A DNA stretch of 64,000 bases, taken from Streptomyces sp. NBC_00569. Lineage in GTDB: Bacteria > Actinomycetota > Actinomycetes > Streptomycetales > Streptomycetaceae. Positions within the stretch are counted from its first letter, which is position 1. Each line of letters begins with the position of its first letter. The notes under the pieces are model-generated. The model was not told the origin of the DNA, searched no databases, and saw only the letters and a list, made by a program, of their open reading frames with translations. The position numbers were made by a program, and so were the translations under genes. The DNA is taken from NCBI RefSeq assembly GCF_036345255.1, contig NZ_CP107783.1, positions 7,424,001-7,488,000 on the forward strand, given 5' to 3'. This document shows, piece by piece, positions 40,302 through 49,118 of the stretch.

Positions 40302-41570
40302 TCAGGCGCTGACGACCTCGATCGCCGCCAGGTTCTTCTTGCCGCGGCGCAGCACGAGCCAGCGCCCGTGCAGCAGCTCGTCCGCGGCCGGCACCGCGTC
40401 CTCGGCGGCGACCTTCACGTTGTTCACGTACGCGCCGCCCTCCTTCACCGTGCGCCGGGCGGCCGACTTGCTCGCCACGAGACCGACCTCGGCGAGCAGG
40501 TCCACGACCGGGCCGAGCGCGTCGACCTTGGCGTGCGGCAGCTCGGACAGGGCGGCCGCCAGGGTCGCCTCGTCCAGCTCACCCAGGTCACCCTGCCCGA
40601 ACAGCGCCTTGGACGCGGCGATGACGGCGGCGCACTGGTCGGCGCCGTGCACCAGCGTCGTCAGCTCCTCGGCCAGGGCCCGCTGAGCGGTCCGCGCCTG
40701 CGGCCGCTCCTCGGTCTGCCGCTCCAGGTCCTCGATCTCCTCACGGGACTTGAAGCTGAAGATCCGCAGGAACTTGGACACATCGCGGTCGTCGGCGTTC
40801 AGCCAGAACTGGTAGAAGGCGTACGGGGTGGTCAGCTCGGCGTCGAGCCAGACCGTGCCGGACTCCGTCTTGCCGAACTTGGTGCCGTCCGCCTTGGTGA
40901 TCAACGGAGTGGCCAGCGCGTGCACCGACGCCTCGGGCTCGACCCGGTGGATCAGGTCGGTGCCCGCGGTGAGGTTTCCCCACTGGTCACTGCCGCCGGT
41001 CTGCAGCGTGCAGCCGTACCGACGGTTCAGCTGCATGAAGTCCATGCCCTGAAGGATCTGGTAGCTGAACTCGGTGTAGCTGATGCCCGCGTCGGAATTG
41101 AGCCGTCGGGAGACGGCCTCCTTGGCGATCATCTTGTTGACCCGGAAGTACTTGCCGATGTCCCGCAGGAAGTCGATCGCCGACAGACCCGAGGTCCAGT
41201 CCAGGTTGTTGACCATGCGGGCGGCGTACGGGCCCTCGAAGTCGAGGAACCGCTCGATCTGCCCGCGCAGCCGCTCGACCCACAGCGCCACCGTCTCCGG
41301 GGCGTTCAGCGTCCGCTCGGCGTTCGGCTTCGGGTCGCCGATCAGGCCGGTGGCCCCGCCGACCAGGCCCAGCGGGAGGTTCCCCGCGAGCTGGATGCGG
41401 CGCATGGTGAGGATCTGGACCAGGTTGCCGAGGTGGAGACTCGGCGCGGTCGGGTCGAACCCGCAATAGAACGTGAGGGGACCGTCCGCGAACGCCTTGC
41501 GCAATGCGTCCTCGTCAGTGGACAGGGCCAGCAGGCCGCGCCACTGAAGTTCGTCGACGATGTCCGTCAC
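40302..41570 (-). CDS. tyrS: Tyrosyl-tRNA synthetase
   Basis: A 422-aa class I synthetase that charges tRNA-Tyr. The HIGH motif appears as HLGN near residues 46-49 (FDPTAPSLHLGNLV), and the KMSKS motif as KFGKT (ITKADGTKFGKTESG), the form usual in TyrRS. QVTGGSDQW-like TGGSDQWGNLTAG binds tyrosine. The C-terminal S4 RNA-binding domain includes SKSAARRTVKEGGAYVNNVKV. The length matches bacterial TyrZ/TyrS. No T-box leader is visible in the short upstream gap. Confidence 0.97.
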   Translation of the reverse strand: MTDIVDELQWRGLLALSTDEDALRKAFADGPLTFYCGFDPTAPSLHLGNLVQILTMRRIQLAGNLPLGLVGGATGLIGDPKPNAERTLNAPETVALWVERLRGQIERFLDFEGPYAARMVNNLDWTSGLSAIDFLRDIGKYFRVNKMIAKEAVSRRLNSDAGISYTEFSYQILQGMDFMQLNRRYGCTLQTGGSDQWGNLTAGTDLIHRVEPEASVHALATPLITKADGTKFGKTESGTVWLDAELTTPYAFYQFWLNADDRDVSKFLRIFSFKSREEIEDLERQTEERPQARTAQRALAEELTTLVHGADQCAAVIAASKALFGQGDLGELDEATLAAALSELPHAKVDALGPVVDLLAEVGLVASKSAARRTVKEGGAYVNNVKVAAEDAVPAADELLHGRWLVLRRGKKNLAAIEVVSA

Positions 41571-41622
41571 GGTTCTCGTATCTCCTCGGATGACTTGGAT
41601 GCTGCCCGACCAGGTTACGGGG

Positions 41623-43017
41623 TCATACGCCCTGGCTGACCGAGCTCATGTTGAAGTCCGGCACCCGAAGGGCCGGCATCGCAGCCCTAGTGAACCAGTC
41701 GCTCCACTCCCTGGGCAGCGTCTTTTCCGTCCGTCCGGCCTCCACCGCGCGCCCCAGCAGGTCGACGGGCGACTCGTTGAACCGGAAGTTGTTCACCTCG
41801 CCCACCACCTCGCCGTCCTCCACGAGGTACACCCCGTCCCGGGTCAGACCGGTCAGCAGCAGCGTCGCCGGATCGACCTCACGGATGTACCAGAGGCAGG
41901 TCAGGAGCAGCCCGCGCCCGGTGGCCGCGACCATCTCGTCCAGGGAACGGTCCTCGCCCCCGTCCAGGATCAGGTTGTCGATCGCCGGCGCCACCGGGAG
42001 ACCGGTGAGGCCCGCGCTGTGCCGGGTCGTCGTCAGATGGGCCAGCTCGCCCTCGCGCACCCAGTCTGTCGCCGTCAGCGGCAGCCCGTTGTCGAACACG
42101 GAGGCGCTGTCGCCCGAGGCGTGCGCGAGGACGAACGGCGCCGACTCCAGGCCCGGCTCGTTCGGGTCGCTGCGCAGTGACAGCGGGAGCTCGGTCAGCC
42201 GCTCGCCGACGCGCGTGCCGCCGCCCGGCCTGCTGAAGACGGTCCGGCCCTCGGCGGCGTCCCGGGCCGCGGACGACCACAGCTGGTAGATCAGCAGGTC
42301 GGCGACCGCGGTCGGCGGCAGCAGCGTCTCGTAACGGCCCGCGGGCAGCTCGATGCGGCGGCGCGCCCAGTCGAGGCGCTGCGCCAGCTCGGCGTCGAGC
42401 GCGCCCGGGTCGACGTCCTTGAAGTCGCGCGTCGAGCGCCCCGCCCAGGCCGAGCGCGTCCGGTCCGGGGACTTCGCGTTCACCTCCAGCGTCCCGTTCG
42501 GCTGGTCGTGGCGCAGGCGCAGGCCCGTCGACGTACCGAGATAGCTGGAGACGAGCTCGTGGTTGGCGAAGCCGTACAGCTCACGCCCTCCCGCGCGGGC
42601 GCGGGCGAACGACTCGCCCAGGGCCGGGGCGAAGTCCGCGAAGACGGCCGACGAGGTCTCGGCGGGCGCGTCCGTGAAGTCGGGGGAGTGCGGCATTCCG
42701 GAGACCAGCGGCCCGGCGTCCTCGGCGGGCGCCGCGCCCCGGGCGGCGGCCTCGGCGGCCCGCACCAGCGGTTCGAGGTCGTCCGTGGTCACGGCCGAGC
42801 GGGAGACGACCCCGGAGGCCGTGCCCTCCTTGCCGTCGACGGTGGCGATGACCGTGAGGGTGCGCCCGCGCGTGACTCCGTTCGTCGTGAGCGCGTTGCC
42901 CGCCCAGCGCAGATTGGCGGTGGACTGCTCGTCGGCGATGACCACGCAGCCGTCGGCCGTGGACAGTTCGAGGGCACGCTCGACGATCTCGTGCGGCTTG
43001 TTCGTACGAGGACTCAT
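41623..43017 (-). CDS. pmbA: Metallopeptidase-related protein TldE/PmbA
   Basis: A 464-aa member of the TldD/PmbA family without the HEXXH zinc motif, so it is the non-catalytic E-type subunit. The TldD-TldE heterodimer processes peptides, for example microcin and CcdA in E. coli. Conserved parts include ANLRWAGNALTTNGVTRGRTLTVIA at the N-terminus and NLILDGGEDRSLDEMVAATGRGLLLTCLWYIREVDPATLLLTGLTRDGVYLVEDGEV near the C-terminus. ATG 43017 is chosen; GTG 43026 overlaps the tldD stop and is an equally possible start. It is the second gene of the tldD-pmbA operon. Confidence 0.9.
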   Translation of the reverse strand: MSPRTNKPHEIVERALELSTADGCVVIADEQSTANLRWAGNALTTNGVTRGRTLTVIATVDGKEGTASGVVSRSAVTTDDLEPLVRAAEAAARGAAPAEDAGPLVSGMPHSPDFTDAPAETSSAVFADFAPALGESFARARAGGRELYGFANHELVSSYLGTSTGLRLRHDQPNGTLEVNAKSPDRTRSAWAGRSTRDFKDVDPGALDAELAQRLDWARRRIELPAGRYETLLPPTAVADLLIYQLWSSAARDAAEGRTVFSRPGGGTRVGERLTELPLSLRSDPNEPGLESAPFVLAHASGDSASVFDNGLPLTATDWVREGELAHLTTTRHSAGLTGLPVAPAIDNLILDGGEDRSLDEMVAATGRGLLLTCLWYIREVDPATLLLTGLTRDGVYLVEDGEVVGEVNNFRFNESPVDLLGRAVEAGRTEKTLPREWSDWFTRAAMPALRVPDFNMSSVSQGV

Positions 43018-43022
43018 AGGGC

Positions 43023-44546
43023 TCACCGTCCGGCCTCCTGCGTGGTGTTCAGAATGTTCACGCCCTTGAAGAGGGCGGACGGGCAGCCGTGCGACACCGC
43101 AGCGACCTGCCCCGGCTGGGCCTTTCCGCAGTTGAACGCGCCGCCCAGTACGTACGTCTGCGGGCCGCCGACCGCCGCCATCGAACCCCAGAAGTCGGTG
43201 GTCGTGGCCTGGTAGGCGACGTCGCGCAGCTGCCCGGCGAGCCGGCCGTTCTCGATGCGGTAGAACCGCTGCCCCGTGAACTGGAAGTTGTAGCGCTGCA
43301 TGTCGATCGACCAGGAACGGTCGCCCACGACGTAGATGCCGCGGTCGACGCCCCCGATCAGGTCCTCGGTCGACAGGCCGCCCGGGTCCGGCTGGAGCGA
43401 CACGTTCGCCATCCGCTGGACGGGCACATGGCCGGGGGAGTCCGCGTACGCGCAGCCGTTCGACCGGTCGAAGCCCGTCAGCTTCGCGATGCGGCGGTCC
43501 AGCTGATAGCCGACGAGCGTCCCGTCCCTGACCAGGTCCCAGGACTGCCCCGCCACGCCCTCGTCGTCGTACCCGATGGTCGCGAGGCCGTGCTCGGCGG
43601 TGCGGTCACCCGTCACGTTCATGATCTCGGAGCCGTACCTGAGCTTGCCGAGCTGGTCGAACGTGGCGAAGGACGTGCCCGCGTACGCCGCCTCGTAGCC
43701 GAGCGCCCGGTCCAGCTCGGTCGCGTGGCCGATGGACTCGTGGATGGTCAGCCACAGGTTGGACGGGTCGACCACCAGGTCGTACAGGCCCGCCTCGACG
43801 CTGGGCGCCCGCATCTTCTCGGCGAGCAGCTCCGGGATCTCGGCCAGCTCGCGGTCCCAGTCCCAGCCGGTCCCGGTGAGGTACTCCCAGCCCCGGCCCA
43901 CCGGTGGCGCAAGCGTCCGCATGGAATCGAACTCGCCGCTCGAACCGTCCACGGCGACCGCCGTCAGCTGCGGATGCAGCCGCACCCGCTGCTGCGTCGT
44001 CACCGTCCCCGCCGTATCGGCGTAGAACTTGTTCTCGTGCACGGTGAGCAGCGAGGCGTCCACATGGTCGACGCCGTTCGCACCGAGCAGCCGAGCACTC
44101 CAGTCGGCGAGCAGCCCGGCCTTCTCCTCGTCCGGCACGGCGAACGGATCGATCTCGTACGAGGACACCCACGTCCGGTCCTCGTGCACCGGCTCGGCGG
44201 CCAGCTCCACTCTCTCGTCCGAACCCGCGGCCTTGATCACCTGTGCCGACAGCTTCGCCATCGCGACGGCCTGCGACGCCACCTTCGCGGCCGCGTCCAT
44301 CGTCAGATCCACGCCCGACGCGAAGCCCCATGTGCCGCCGTGTACGACGCGCACCGCGTACCCGAGGTCCGTGGTGTCCGACGAGCCCGCGGGCCGCGCG
44401 TCCCGCAGCCGCCGCTCCGCGCTGCGCACCCGCTCCATGCGGAAGTCCGCGTGGTCGGCGCCGAGAGCCCGCGCGCGGGCCAGCGCGGCATCGGCGAGGG
44501 CCCGCAGCGGCAGCGCCGTGAAGGCTTCATCGATCGAATGGGGCAC
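43023..44546 (-). CDS. tldD: TldD zinc metallopeptidase subunit
   Basis: A 507-aa catalytic subunit of the TldD/TldE protease. The zinc-binding HESIGH is in WLTIHESIGHATELDRALGYE, slightly past the middle. MNVTGDRT and GYDDEGVAGQ are family blocks, and the C-terminal GGAFNCGKAQPGQVAAVSHGCPSALFKGVNIL is characteristic. The start is GTG 44546, with AGGGAG eight bases upstream; the 27 residues before it look non-coding. In other bacteria the pair matures modified peptides, but no RiPP precursor is visible nearby. Confidence 0.92.
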   Translation of the reverse strand: MPHSIDEAFTALPLRALADAALARARALGADHADFRMERVRSAERRLRDARPAGSSDTTDLGYAVRVVHGGTWGFASGVDLTMDAAAKVASQAVAMAKLSAQVIKAAGSDERVELAAEPVHEDRTWVSSYEIDPFAVPDEEKAGLLADWSARLLGANGVDHVDASLLTVHENKFYADTAGTVTTQQRVRLHPQLTAVAVDGSSGEFDSMRTLAPPVGRGWEYLTGTGWDWDRELAEIPELLAEKMRAPSVEAGLYDLVVDPSNLWLTIHESIGHATELDRALGYEAAYAGTSFATFDQLGKLRYGSEIMNVTGDRTAEHGLATIGYDDEGVAGQSWDLVRDGTLVGYQLDRRIAKLTGFDRSNGCAYADSPGHVPVQRMANVSLQPDPGGLSTEDLIGGVDRGIYVVGDRSWSIDMQRYNFQFTGQRFYRIENGRLAGQLRDVAYQATTTDFWGSMAAVGGPQTYVLGGAFNCGKAQPGQVAAVSHGCPSALFKGVNILNTTQEAGR

Positions 44547-44790
44547 GGATGTTCTCCCTGCTGTCGGAGGCGCTGTCGCCAGAGCTGTCAGGAGCCTCGG
44601 GCACCGGCCGCTCCCGGGTACGGGCACCGGTCAGCCCCGATCATGTCGCGTCGGCGGGCCCCGCGGCCACACTTTTCTGTAGGGACCCGACAGCGACTGT
44701 CCGGCGCCACTGTCGGTGGTCGATTCTCCGTATCCAGGGCGGTACCGATAGGTTTTCGAGGTACCAGACCGCTATCGAAAGGGTGATCCG
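44547..44790. promoter_or_regulatory. Divergent promoter region between tldD and fabG
   Basis: A 244-base gap. It contains two GGTACC sites flanking CGATAGGTTTTCGA (about 44740-44765), and CTATCG shortly downstream (about 44773). CGATAG and CTATCG are inverted copies 30 bases apart just before fabG, a possible operator. No clear -35/-10 pair is visible. Confidence 0.35.
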
Positions 44791-45507
44791 TTGAGCCGCT
44801 CGGTTCTCGTCACCGGAGGAAACCGGGGCATCGGCCTCGCCATCGCCCGTGCGTTCGCCGACGCCGGCGACAAGGTCGCGATCACGTACCGCTCGGGCGA
44901 CGCCGCCGAGCTGGAGAAGGCCGGCTTCCTCGCCGTCAAGTGCGACATCACCGACAGCGAGCAGGTGGAGCAGGCCTACAAGGAGATCGAGGAGAAGCAC
45001 GGTCCCGTCGAGGTCCTCGTGGCCAACGCCGGCGTCACCAAGGACCAGCTCCTCATGCGCATGTCCGAGGACGACTTCACGTCGGTCCTCGACACCAACC
45101 TCACCGGCACCTTCCGGGTCGTGAAGCGTGCCAACCGCGGCATGCTGCGCGCCAAGAAGGGCCGCGTCGTACTCATCTCCTCCGTGGTCGGCCTGCTCGG
45201 CTCCGCGGGACAGGCGAACTACGCCGCGTCGAAGGCGGGTCTGGTCGGTTTCGCGCGCTCCCTGGCCCGTGAGCTCGGGTCGCGCAACCTCACTTTCAAC
45301 GTCGTCGCGCCCGGTTTCGTCGACACCGACATGACCAAGGCGCTCACCGACGAGCAGCGCGAGGGCATCGTGAAGCAGGTGCCCCTCGGCCGCTACGCGC
45401 AGCCCGAGGAGATCGCCGCGACGGTGCGGTTCCTCGCCTCGGACGACGCCTCGTACATCACTGGAGCCGTCATTCCCGTCGACGGCGGATTGGGCATGGG
45501 TCACTGA
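44791..45507 (+). CDS. fabG: 3-oxoacyl-[acyl-carrier-protein] reductase FabG
   Basis: A 238-aa NADPH-dependent reductase of type II fatty acid synthesis that reduces beta-ketoacyl-ACP. The cofactor motif TGGNRGIG is at residues 8-15 and NAGVT in the middle. The catalytic Ser is in LISSVVGLLGS, and Tyr and Lys in YAASKAGLVGF. The C-terminus reads YITGAVIPVDGGLGMGH. The start is TTG 44791, preceded by AAAGGGTGA; no ATG or GTG is available in a suitable place. It forms an operon with fabI five bases downstream. Confidence 0.95.
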   Translation: MSRSVLVTGGNRGIGLAIARAFADAGDKVAITYRSGDAAELEKAGFLAVKCDITDSEQVEQAYKEIEEKHGPVEVLVANAGVTKDQLLMRMSEDDFTSVLDTNLTGTFRVVKRANRGMLRAKKGRVVLISSVVGLLGSAGQANYAASKAGLVGFARSLARELGSRNLTFNVVAPGFVDTDMTKALTDEQREGIVKQVPLGRYAQPEEIAATVRFLASDDASYITGAVIPVDGGLGMGH

Positions 45508-45512
45508 TCACC

Positions 45513-46280
45513 ATGAGCGGAATTCTCGAGGGCAAGCGCGTCCTGATCACCGGTGTGCTGATGGAGTCCTCCATCGCCTTCCACGCCGCGAAGCTGGCCC
45601 AGGAGCAGGGTGCGGAGATCATCCTCACCGCGTTCCCGCGGCCCACGCTGACCGAGCGCATTGCCAAGAAGCTCCCCAAGCCCACCAAGGTCATCGAGCT
45701 CGACGTCACCAACGACGAGCACCTCGGCCGCCTCGCCGAGATCGTCGGCGAGGAGCTCGGCGGCCTCGACGGCGTCGTGCACTCCATCGGCTTCGCGCCG
45801 CAGGACGCCCTCGGCGGCAACTTCCTCAACACCCCGTTCGAGTCGGTCGCCACGGCCATGCACGTCTCCGCCTTCTCCCTGAAGTCGCTGACCATGGCCT
45901 GCCTGCCGCTGATGCAGAACGGCGGCTCGGTCGTCGGCCTCACCTTCGACGCCCAGTACGCCTGGCCGCAGTACGACTGGATGGGCCCGGCCAAGGCCGC
46001 CCTCGAGGCCACCAACCGGTACCTCGCGCGTGACCTCGGCAAGCAGAACGTCCGCTCGAACCTCATCTCGGCCGGCCCGATCGGCTCCATGGCCGCCAAG
46101 TCCATCCCGGGCTTCGGCGAGCTGGCCGCCGTCTGGGACGACCGCGCTCCGCTGGAGTGGGACCTCAAGGACCCGGAGCCGGCGGGCAAGGGCATCGTCG
46201 CCCTGCTGAGCGACTGGTTCCCGAAGACCACCGGCGAGATCATCCACGTCGACGGCGGTCTGCACGCGATCGGCGCCTGA
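45513..46280 (+). CDS. fabI: Enoyl-[acyl-carrier-protein] reductase FabI (InhA-like)
   Basis: A 255-aa NADH-dependent enoyl-ACP reductase, the last step of fatty acid elongation and the orthologue of mycobacterial InhA. It begins MSGILEGKRVLITGVLMESSIAFHAAKLAQEQGAEIILT, very close to InhA. The active-site Tyr and Lys are in YDWMGPAKAALEATNRYLARDLG, and the end reads TGEIIHVDGGLHAIGA. It follows fabG after five bases. A terminator hairpin ends the operon. Confidence 0.95.
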   Translation: MSGILEGKRVLITGVLMESSIAFHAAKLAQEQGAEIILTAFPRPTLTERIAKKLPKPTKVIELDVTNDEHLGRLAEIVGEELGGLDGVVHSIGFAPQDALGGNFLNTPFESVATAMHVSAFSLKSLTMACLPLMQNGGSVVGLTFDAQYAWPQYDWMGPAKAALEATNRYLARDLGKQNVRSNLISAGPIGSMAAKSIPGFGELAAVWDDRAPLEWDLKDPEPAGKGIVALLSDWFPKTTGEIIHVDGGLHAIGA

Positions 46281-46296
46281 TCACCCGTACGTGGCC

Positions 46297-46335
46297 GACG
46301 CCCCGTTCCCCGCACTGCGCGGGGGGCGGGGCGTC
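46297..46335 (+). terminator. Terminator of the fabG-fabI operon
   Basis: GACGCCCCG (46297-46305) pairs with CGGGGCGTC (46327-46335). A nested CCCCGC/GCGGGG pairing fills most of the loop. It is 17 bases after the fabI stop. Confidence 0.7.
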
Positions 46336-46433
46336 ACCCGTTCGGCCCACCGGCCGGGCGGGTGCATGGGGTGGGCACGCAGGCTGAGAAGGCGTTCGTT
46401 CCCCCTCTCCCGTACGGCCGAGGAGGTCCCTTT

Positions 46434-46811
46434 GTGCGCCTTTTCCAGCGCAGTGCCCAGGTACTCGCAGCTTTCGTACTCCTCTTCGCGGTGCCGTACG
46501 ACGCCGCTTCCCGGCCCGCCCGGACCGCGCCCCACGCGCGCGTGGCGGACGGCGGGGACGACCGCGGGACCGAGCCCTTCGGGGCGGACTGCCGGGTGAC
46601 CGTCTCCGGTTCGGACGTGACGGCGTACTGCCACAACCCGTATCCGGCGACCGACGCGGTCAGCCTCCACGTCGAGTGCGACCGCTGGTGGGACATAGAC
46701 AGCGACGGCGGGCAGGTTCCGGCCGAGGCCGCCGAGACCGTGCGGCTCACCGGCCGGTGCTGGAAAGAGGTCAGCTCGGCCTGGATCAGCCACGCCAAGG
46801 TCGACGGCTGA
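46434..46811 (+). CDS. Small secreted protein with conserved cysteines
   Basis: A 125-aa protein of unknown function. A signal peptide (RLFQRSAQVLAAFVLLFAVPYDAASRPA) is followed by a small domain with four cysteines (ADCRVTV, AYCHNPY, VECDRWW, GRCWKEV), which could form two disulfides. The pattern suggests a compact beta domain outside the cell. GTG 46434 follows AGGAGG at seven bases, a strong site that decides the start. It lies alone between fabI and a convergent regulator gene. Confidence 0.75.
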   Translation: MRLFQRSAQVLAAFVLLFAVPYDAASRPARTAPHARVADGGDDRGTEPFGADCRVTVSGSDVTAYCHNPYPATDAVSLHVECDRWWDIDSDGGQVPAEAAETVRLTGRCWKEVSSAWISHAKVDG

Positions 46812-46833
46812 GCGCCGCGCCCGGGCTTTTCGG

Positions 46834-47517
46834 CTACTGAGTGGCGGACGGGATCGGCAGGCACAGGAACGGATAGCGCGCCGCCTCGGCGGCGGCCGCC
46901 TCCGCGTCACCGATCCGGATCGCCTCGAGCAGACCCCTGTGGTCCATGTGGTTCTCGGGCGTCAGCTCCTCGCCCACATCCACGCGCAGGACGTCCCGCA
47001 GGACCTCACCGAGGTCCGCGTACATGGCCGTCATGACGTCGTTGTGCGACGCGGCCACGACCGCCAGGTGGAAGGTCGCGTCGGCGGTCACGAACGCCTC
47101 CGCGTCGCCCGACGCCCAGGCGTCCTCGCGGCGCACCATCAGCGCGTCGAGCTGCTTGAGGTCGCGTTCGGTACGACGCTGCGCGGCGAGGCTCGCGGCG
47201 CTGGACTCCAGCGTCGAGCGCAGCTCGGCGATGTGCCGGGGGTCGGCGTCGGCGAACCTGCGCTGCATCACGCCCGCCAGCTCGCTGGTCGCGACGACGT
47301 AGGTGCCCGACCCCTGCCGGATGTCGAGCAGGCCGTTGTGGGCGAGTGCGCGCACGGCCTCGCGCACCGTGTTGCGCGCGACGCCGAGCTGCTCGACCAG
47401 TTCGGGCTCGGTCGGGATGCGGGAGCCCACCGGCCACTCGCCCGACGAGATCTGGGCGCGCAGCTCGGCGATGACCTGTTCGGAGAGAGCCGAGCGCCTG
47501 GGGGAGGTCAGCGGCAT
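46834..47517 (-). CDS. FadR/GntR family transcriptional regulator (FCD domain)
   Basis: A 227-aa regulator. The N-terminal winged helix reads LSEQVIAELRAQISSGEWPVGSRIPTEPELVEQLGVARNTVREAVRALAHNGLLDIRQGSGTYV (about residues 12-75). The C-terminal FCD domain follows with metal/ligand-binding histidines (FHLAVVAASHNDV, ENHMDHRGLLEAI). It diverges from the CynX/NimT transporter. An inverted repeat in the shared promoter is its likely operator. ATG 47517 is chosen; the upstream residues overlap the operator region. The signal is unknown. Confidence 0.9.
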   Translation of the reverse strand: MPLTSPRRSALSEQVIAELRAQISSGEWPVGSRIPTEPELVEQLGVARNTVREAVRALAHNGLLDIRQGSGTYVVATSELAGVMQRRFADADPRHIAELRSTLESSAASLAAQRRTERDLKQLDALMVRREDAWASGDAEAFVTADATFHLAVVAASHNDVMTAMYADLGEVLRDVLRVDVGEELTPENHMDHRGLLEAIRIGDAEAAAAEAARYPFLCLPIPSATQ

Positions 47518-47604
47518 GACGGTCCTTGGTGCGATGTCCGGGGCGAACCGGGGCGGGCAGAAACGGGCGCGGGCGGGGTGACCGCGCCAAGTGTGACGCA
47601 ATCC

Positions 47605-47638
47605 GATTGGACACCCAATCATCCCATGATTCTAAGAT
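47605..47638 (+). promoter_or_regulatory. Operator GATTGG-ACAC-CCAATC and -10 TAAGAT of the transporter gene
   Basis: GATTGGACACCCAATC (47605-47620) is a perfect inverted repeat of the GntR/FadR type. It covers the -35 position of the promoter. TAAGAT (47633-47638) is exactly six bases before the transporter ATG at 47645. A smaller repeat ATCAT-CCC-ATGAT sits between them. Repression by the divergent FCD regulator is the simplest reading. Confidence 0.7.
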
Positions 47639-47644
47639 GGGGTC

Positions 47645-48937
47645 ATGGCCAGTGAGGAAACCCCGACGATGACACAGACCCCGATACGGACCGAGAGCGC
47701 ACCCGAAGCGAAAACAGCCCCCACGCGCGCGTGGGCCGTGCGCCTGATGATCGTGGGCATCGTCCTTGCGGCCCTGAACCTGCGCCCCGCCATCACCAGC
47801 CTCGGTGCCCTCCTCGAAGAGGTGCGCGACGGGCTCGGCATGAGCGGCAGCGTCGCAGGCCTCCTCACCTCCGTACCCCCGCTCTGTTTCGCGATCTTCG
47901 GGGTGATGGCGCCCCGGCTCGCCCGCCGCTTCGGCCCCGGCGCCGTGGTGTGCGCCGGAATGGCCGCGATCGCCGCCGGTCTGGTGATCCGCCCGTTCAC
48001 CGGCAGCACCGTGGGCTTCCTCGTCGCCAGCGGCCTCGCCCTCATGGGCATCGCGGTCAGCAACGTCCTCATGCCGGTGATCGTCAAACGCTGGTTCCCC
48101 GACCGCGTGGGCTCCATGACCGGCCTCTACTCGATGGCCCTCGCGCTCGGCACCTCCCTCGCGGCGGCCGTGACCGTGCCCATGACGGACGCGCTCGGCG
48201 GCAGCTGGAAGACCGGACTCGCCGTCTGGGCCGCTCTCGCCGTGGCCGCCGTCGTCCCGTGGGTCCCGCTCGTACGCGAACAGGGAGCCGAGAGCGGCAC
48301 CACCGCCGGTACCGCCGATACCCCGAGGCAGGACGACGGCCTGCGCATCACCCGCAGCCGCACCGCCTGGGCGCTCGCCGTCTTCTTCGGCCTCCAGGCC
48401 ACCGCCGCCTACATCACCATGGGCTGGATGGCGCAGATCTTCCGTGACGCCGGAGTCTCCGCGGGCACCGCGGGTGTGCTGCTCGCCGTCACCATGGCGA
48501 TGGGCGTACCGCTCGCCTTCGTCATCCCGCGCCTCGCCACCCGCCTGCCCAGCCAGGGACCCATCGTCATCGCCCTCGGCGTGTGCGGACTCGCCGGTTA
48601 CGCGGGCCTCTACCTCGCCCCGGCCGGTGGGGCCTGGGCGTGGGCCGTCCTCCTCGGCATCTCCAACTGCGCCTTCCCGCTCGCCCTGACGATGGTCGGC
48701 ATGCGGGCGCGGACCGGCGCGGGCGTCGCCAAGCTCTCCGCGTTCGCCCAGAGCACCGGCTATCTGATCTCCATCCCGGGACCGCTGCTCGTCGGCGTGC
48801 TCTACCAGCACAGCGGCGGCTGGGGCGTCCCCATCGCGCTCATGGCGGCCCTCATGGTGCCGCAGATCGTGGTGGGCGTCATCGCGGGACGCAACCGTAC
48901 GGTCGAGGACGAGGCCGCTCCGGCCGGCGCGGTCTGA
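47645..48937 (+). CDS. MFS transporter, CynX/NimT family
   Basis: A 430-aa protein with 12 predicted transmembrane helices and a central cytosolic loop (REQGAESGTTAGTADTPRQDDGLRITRSR). The opening NLRPAITSLGALLEEVRDGLGMSG is the CynX/NimT signature. Named relatives transport cyanate or confer 2-nitroimidazole resistance; the substrate here is unknown. Transcription is probably leaderless from TAAGAT and under the divergent FCD regulator. A short hairpin and a 39-aa partner gene follow. Confidence 0.9.
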   Translation: MASEETPTMTQTPIRTESAPEAKTAPTRAWAVRLMIVGIVLAALNLRPAITSLGALLEEVRDGLGMSGSVAGLLTSVPPLCFAIFGVMAPRLARRFGPGAVVCAGMAAIAAGLVIRPFTGSTVGFLVASGLALMGIAVSNVLMPVIVKRWFPDRVGSMTGLYSMALALGTSLAAAVTVPMTDALGGSWKTGLAVWAALAVAAVVPWVPLVREQGAESGTTAGTADTPRQDDGLRITRSRTAWALAVFFGLQATAAYITMGWMAQIFRDAGVSAGTAGVLLAVTMAMGVPLAFVIPRLATRLPSQGPIVIALGVCGLAGYAGLYLAPAGGAWAWAVLLGISNCAFPLALTMVGMRARTGAGVAKLSAFAQSTGYLISIPGPLLVGVLYQHSGGWGVPIALMAALMVPQIVVGVIAGRNRTVEDEAAPAGAV

Positions 48938-48954
48938 CCTCCGCACGGTGCCCA

Positions 48955-48975
48955 CCCCGGCTCCAGGAGCCGGGG
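48955..48975 (+). terminator. Short hairpin after the CynX/NimT transporter
   Basis: CCCCGGCTCC and GGAGCCGGGG are perfect inverted copies separated by one base, giving in practice an 8-bp stem with a five-base loop. It lies 17 bases past the transporter stop and just before the promoter of the 39-aa gene. Confidence 0.6.
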
Positions 48976-48997
48976 CAAAGGGTGCGAGACTGACCGC

Positions 48998-49117
48998 ATG
49001 TCGCCTGTGCTCGACCCGAACCCCCAGAACGGCCAGAAGAAGCTCCTCATCGTGCTCGGCTCGATGCTGGCCATCACCGTGATCATCGCGGTCATCGCCT
49101 CGATCGCCTCACCGTGA
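48998..49117 (+). CDS. 39-aa single-helix protein (SGM_5486-type transporter-associated)
   Basis: A protein of 39 residues with a polar N-terminus (SPVLDPNPQNGQKK) and one transmembrane helix (LLIVLGSMLAITVIIAVIASIA). It matches what I recall as the 'SGM_5486 family transporter-associated protein', found directly downstream of CynX/NimT transporters in Streptomyces. GAGACT lies exactly six bases before the ATG, suggesting a leaderless transcript. It is easily missed because of its size. A role as a small regulator of the transporter is inferred from position. Confidence 0.75.
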   Translation: MSPVLDPNPQNGQKKLLIVLGSMLAITVIIAVIASIASP

Positions 49118-49118
49118 C

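Noticed and set aside
43023..44546. TldD/TldE pair as sign of a RiPP biosynthetic cluster
   Set aside because: No precursor peptide, modification enzyme or exporter is found nearby; the pair is core housekeeping in actinobacteria.
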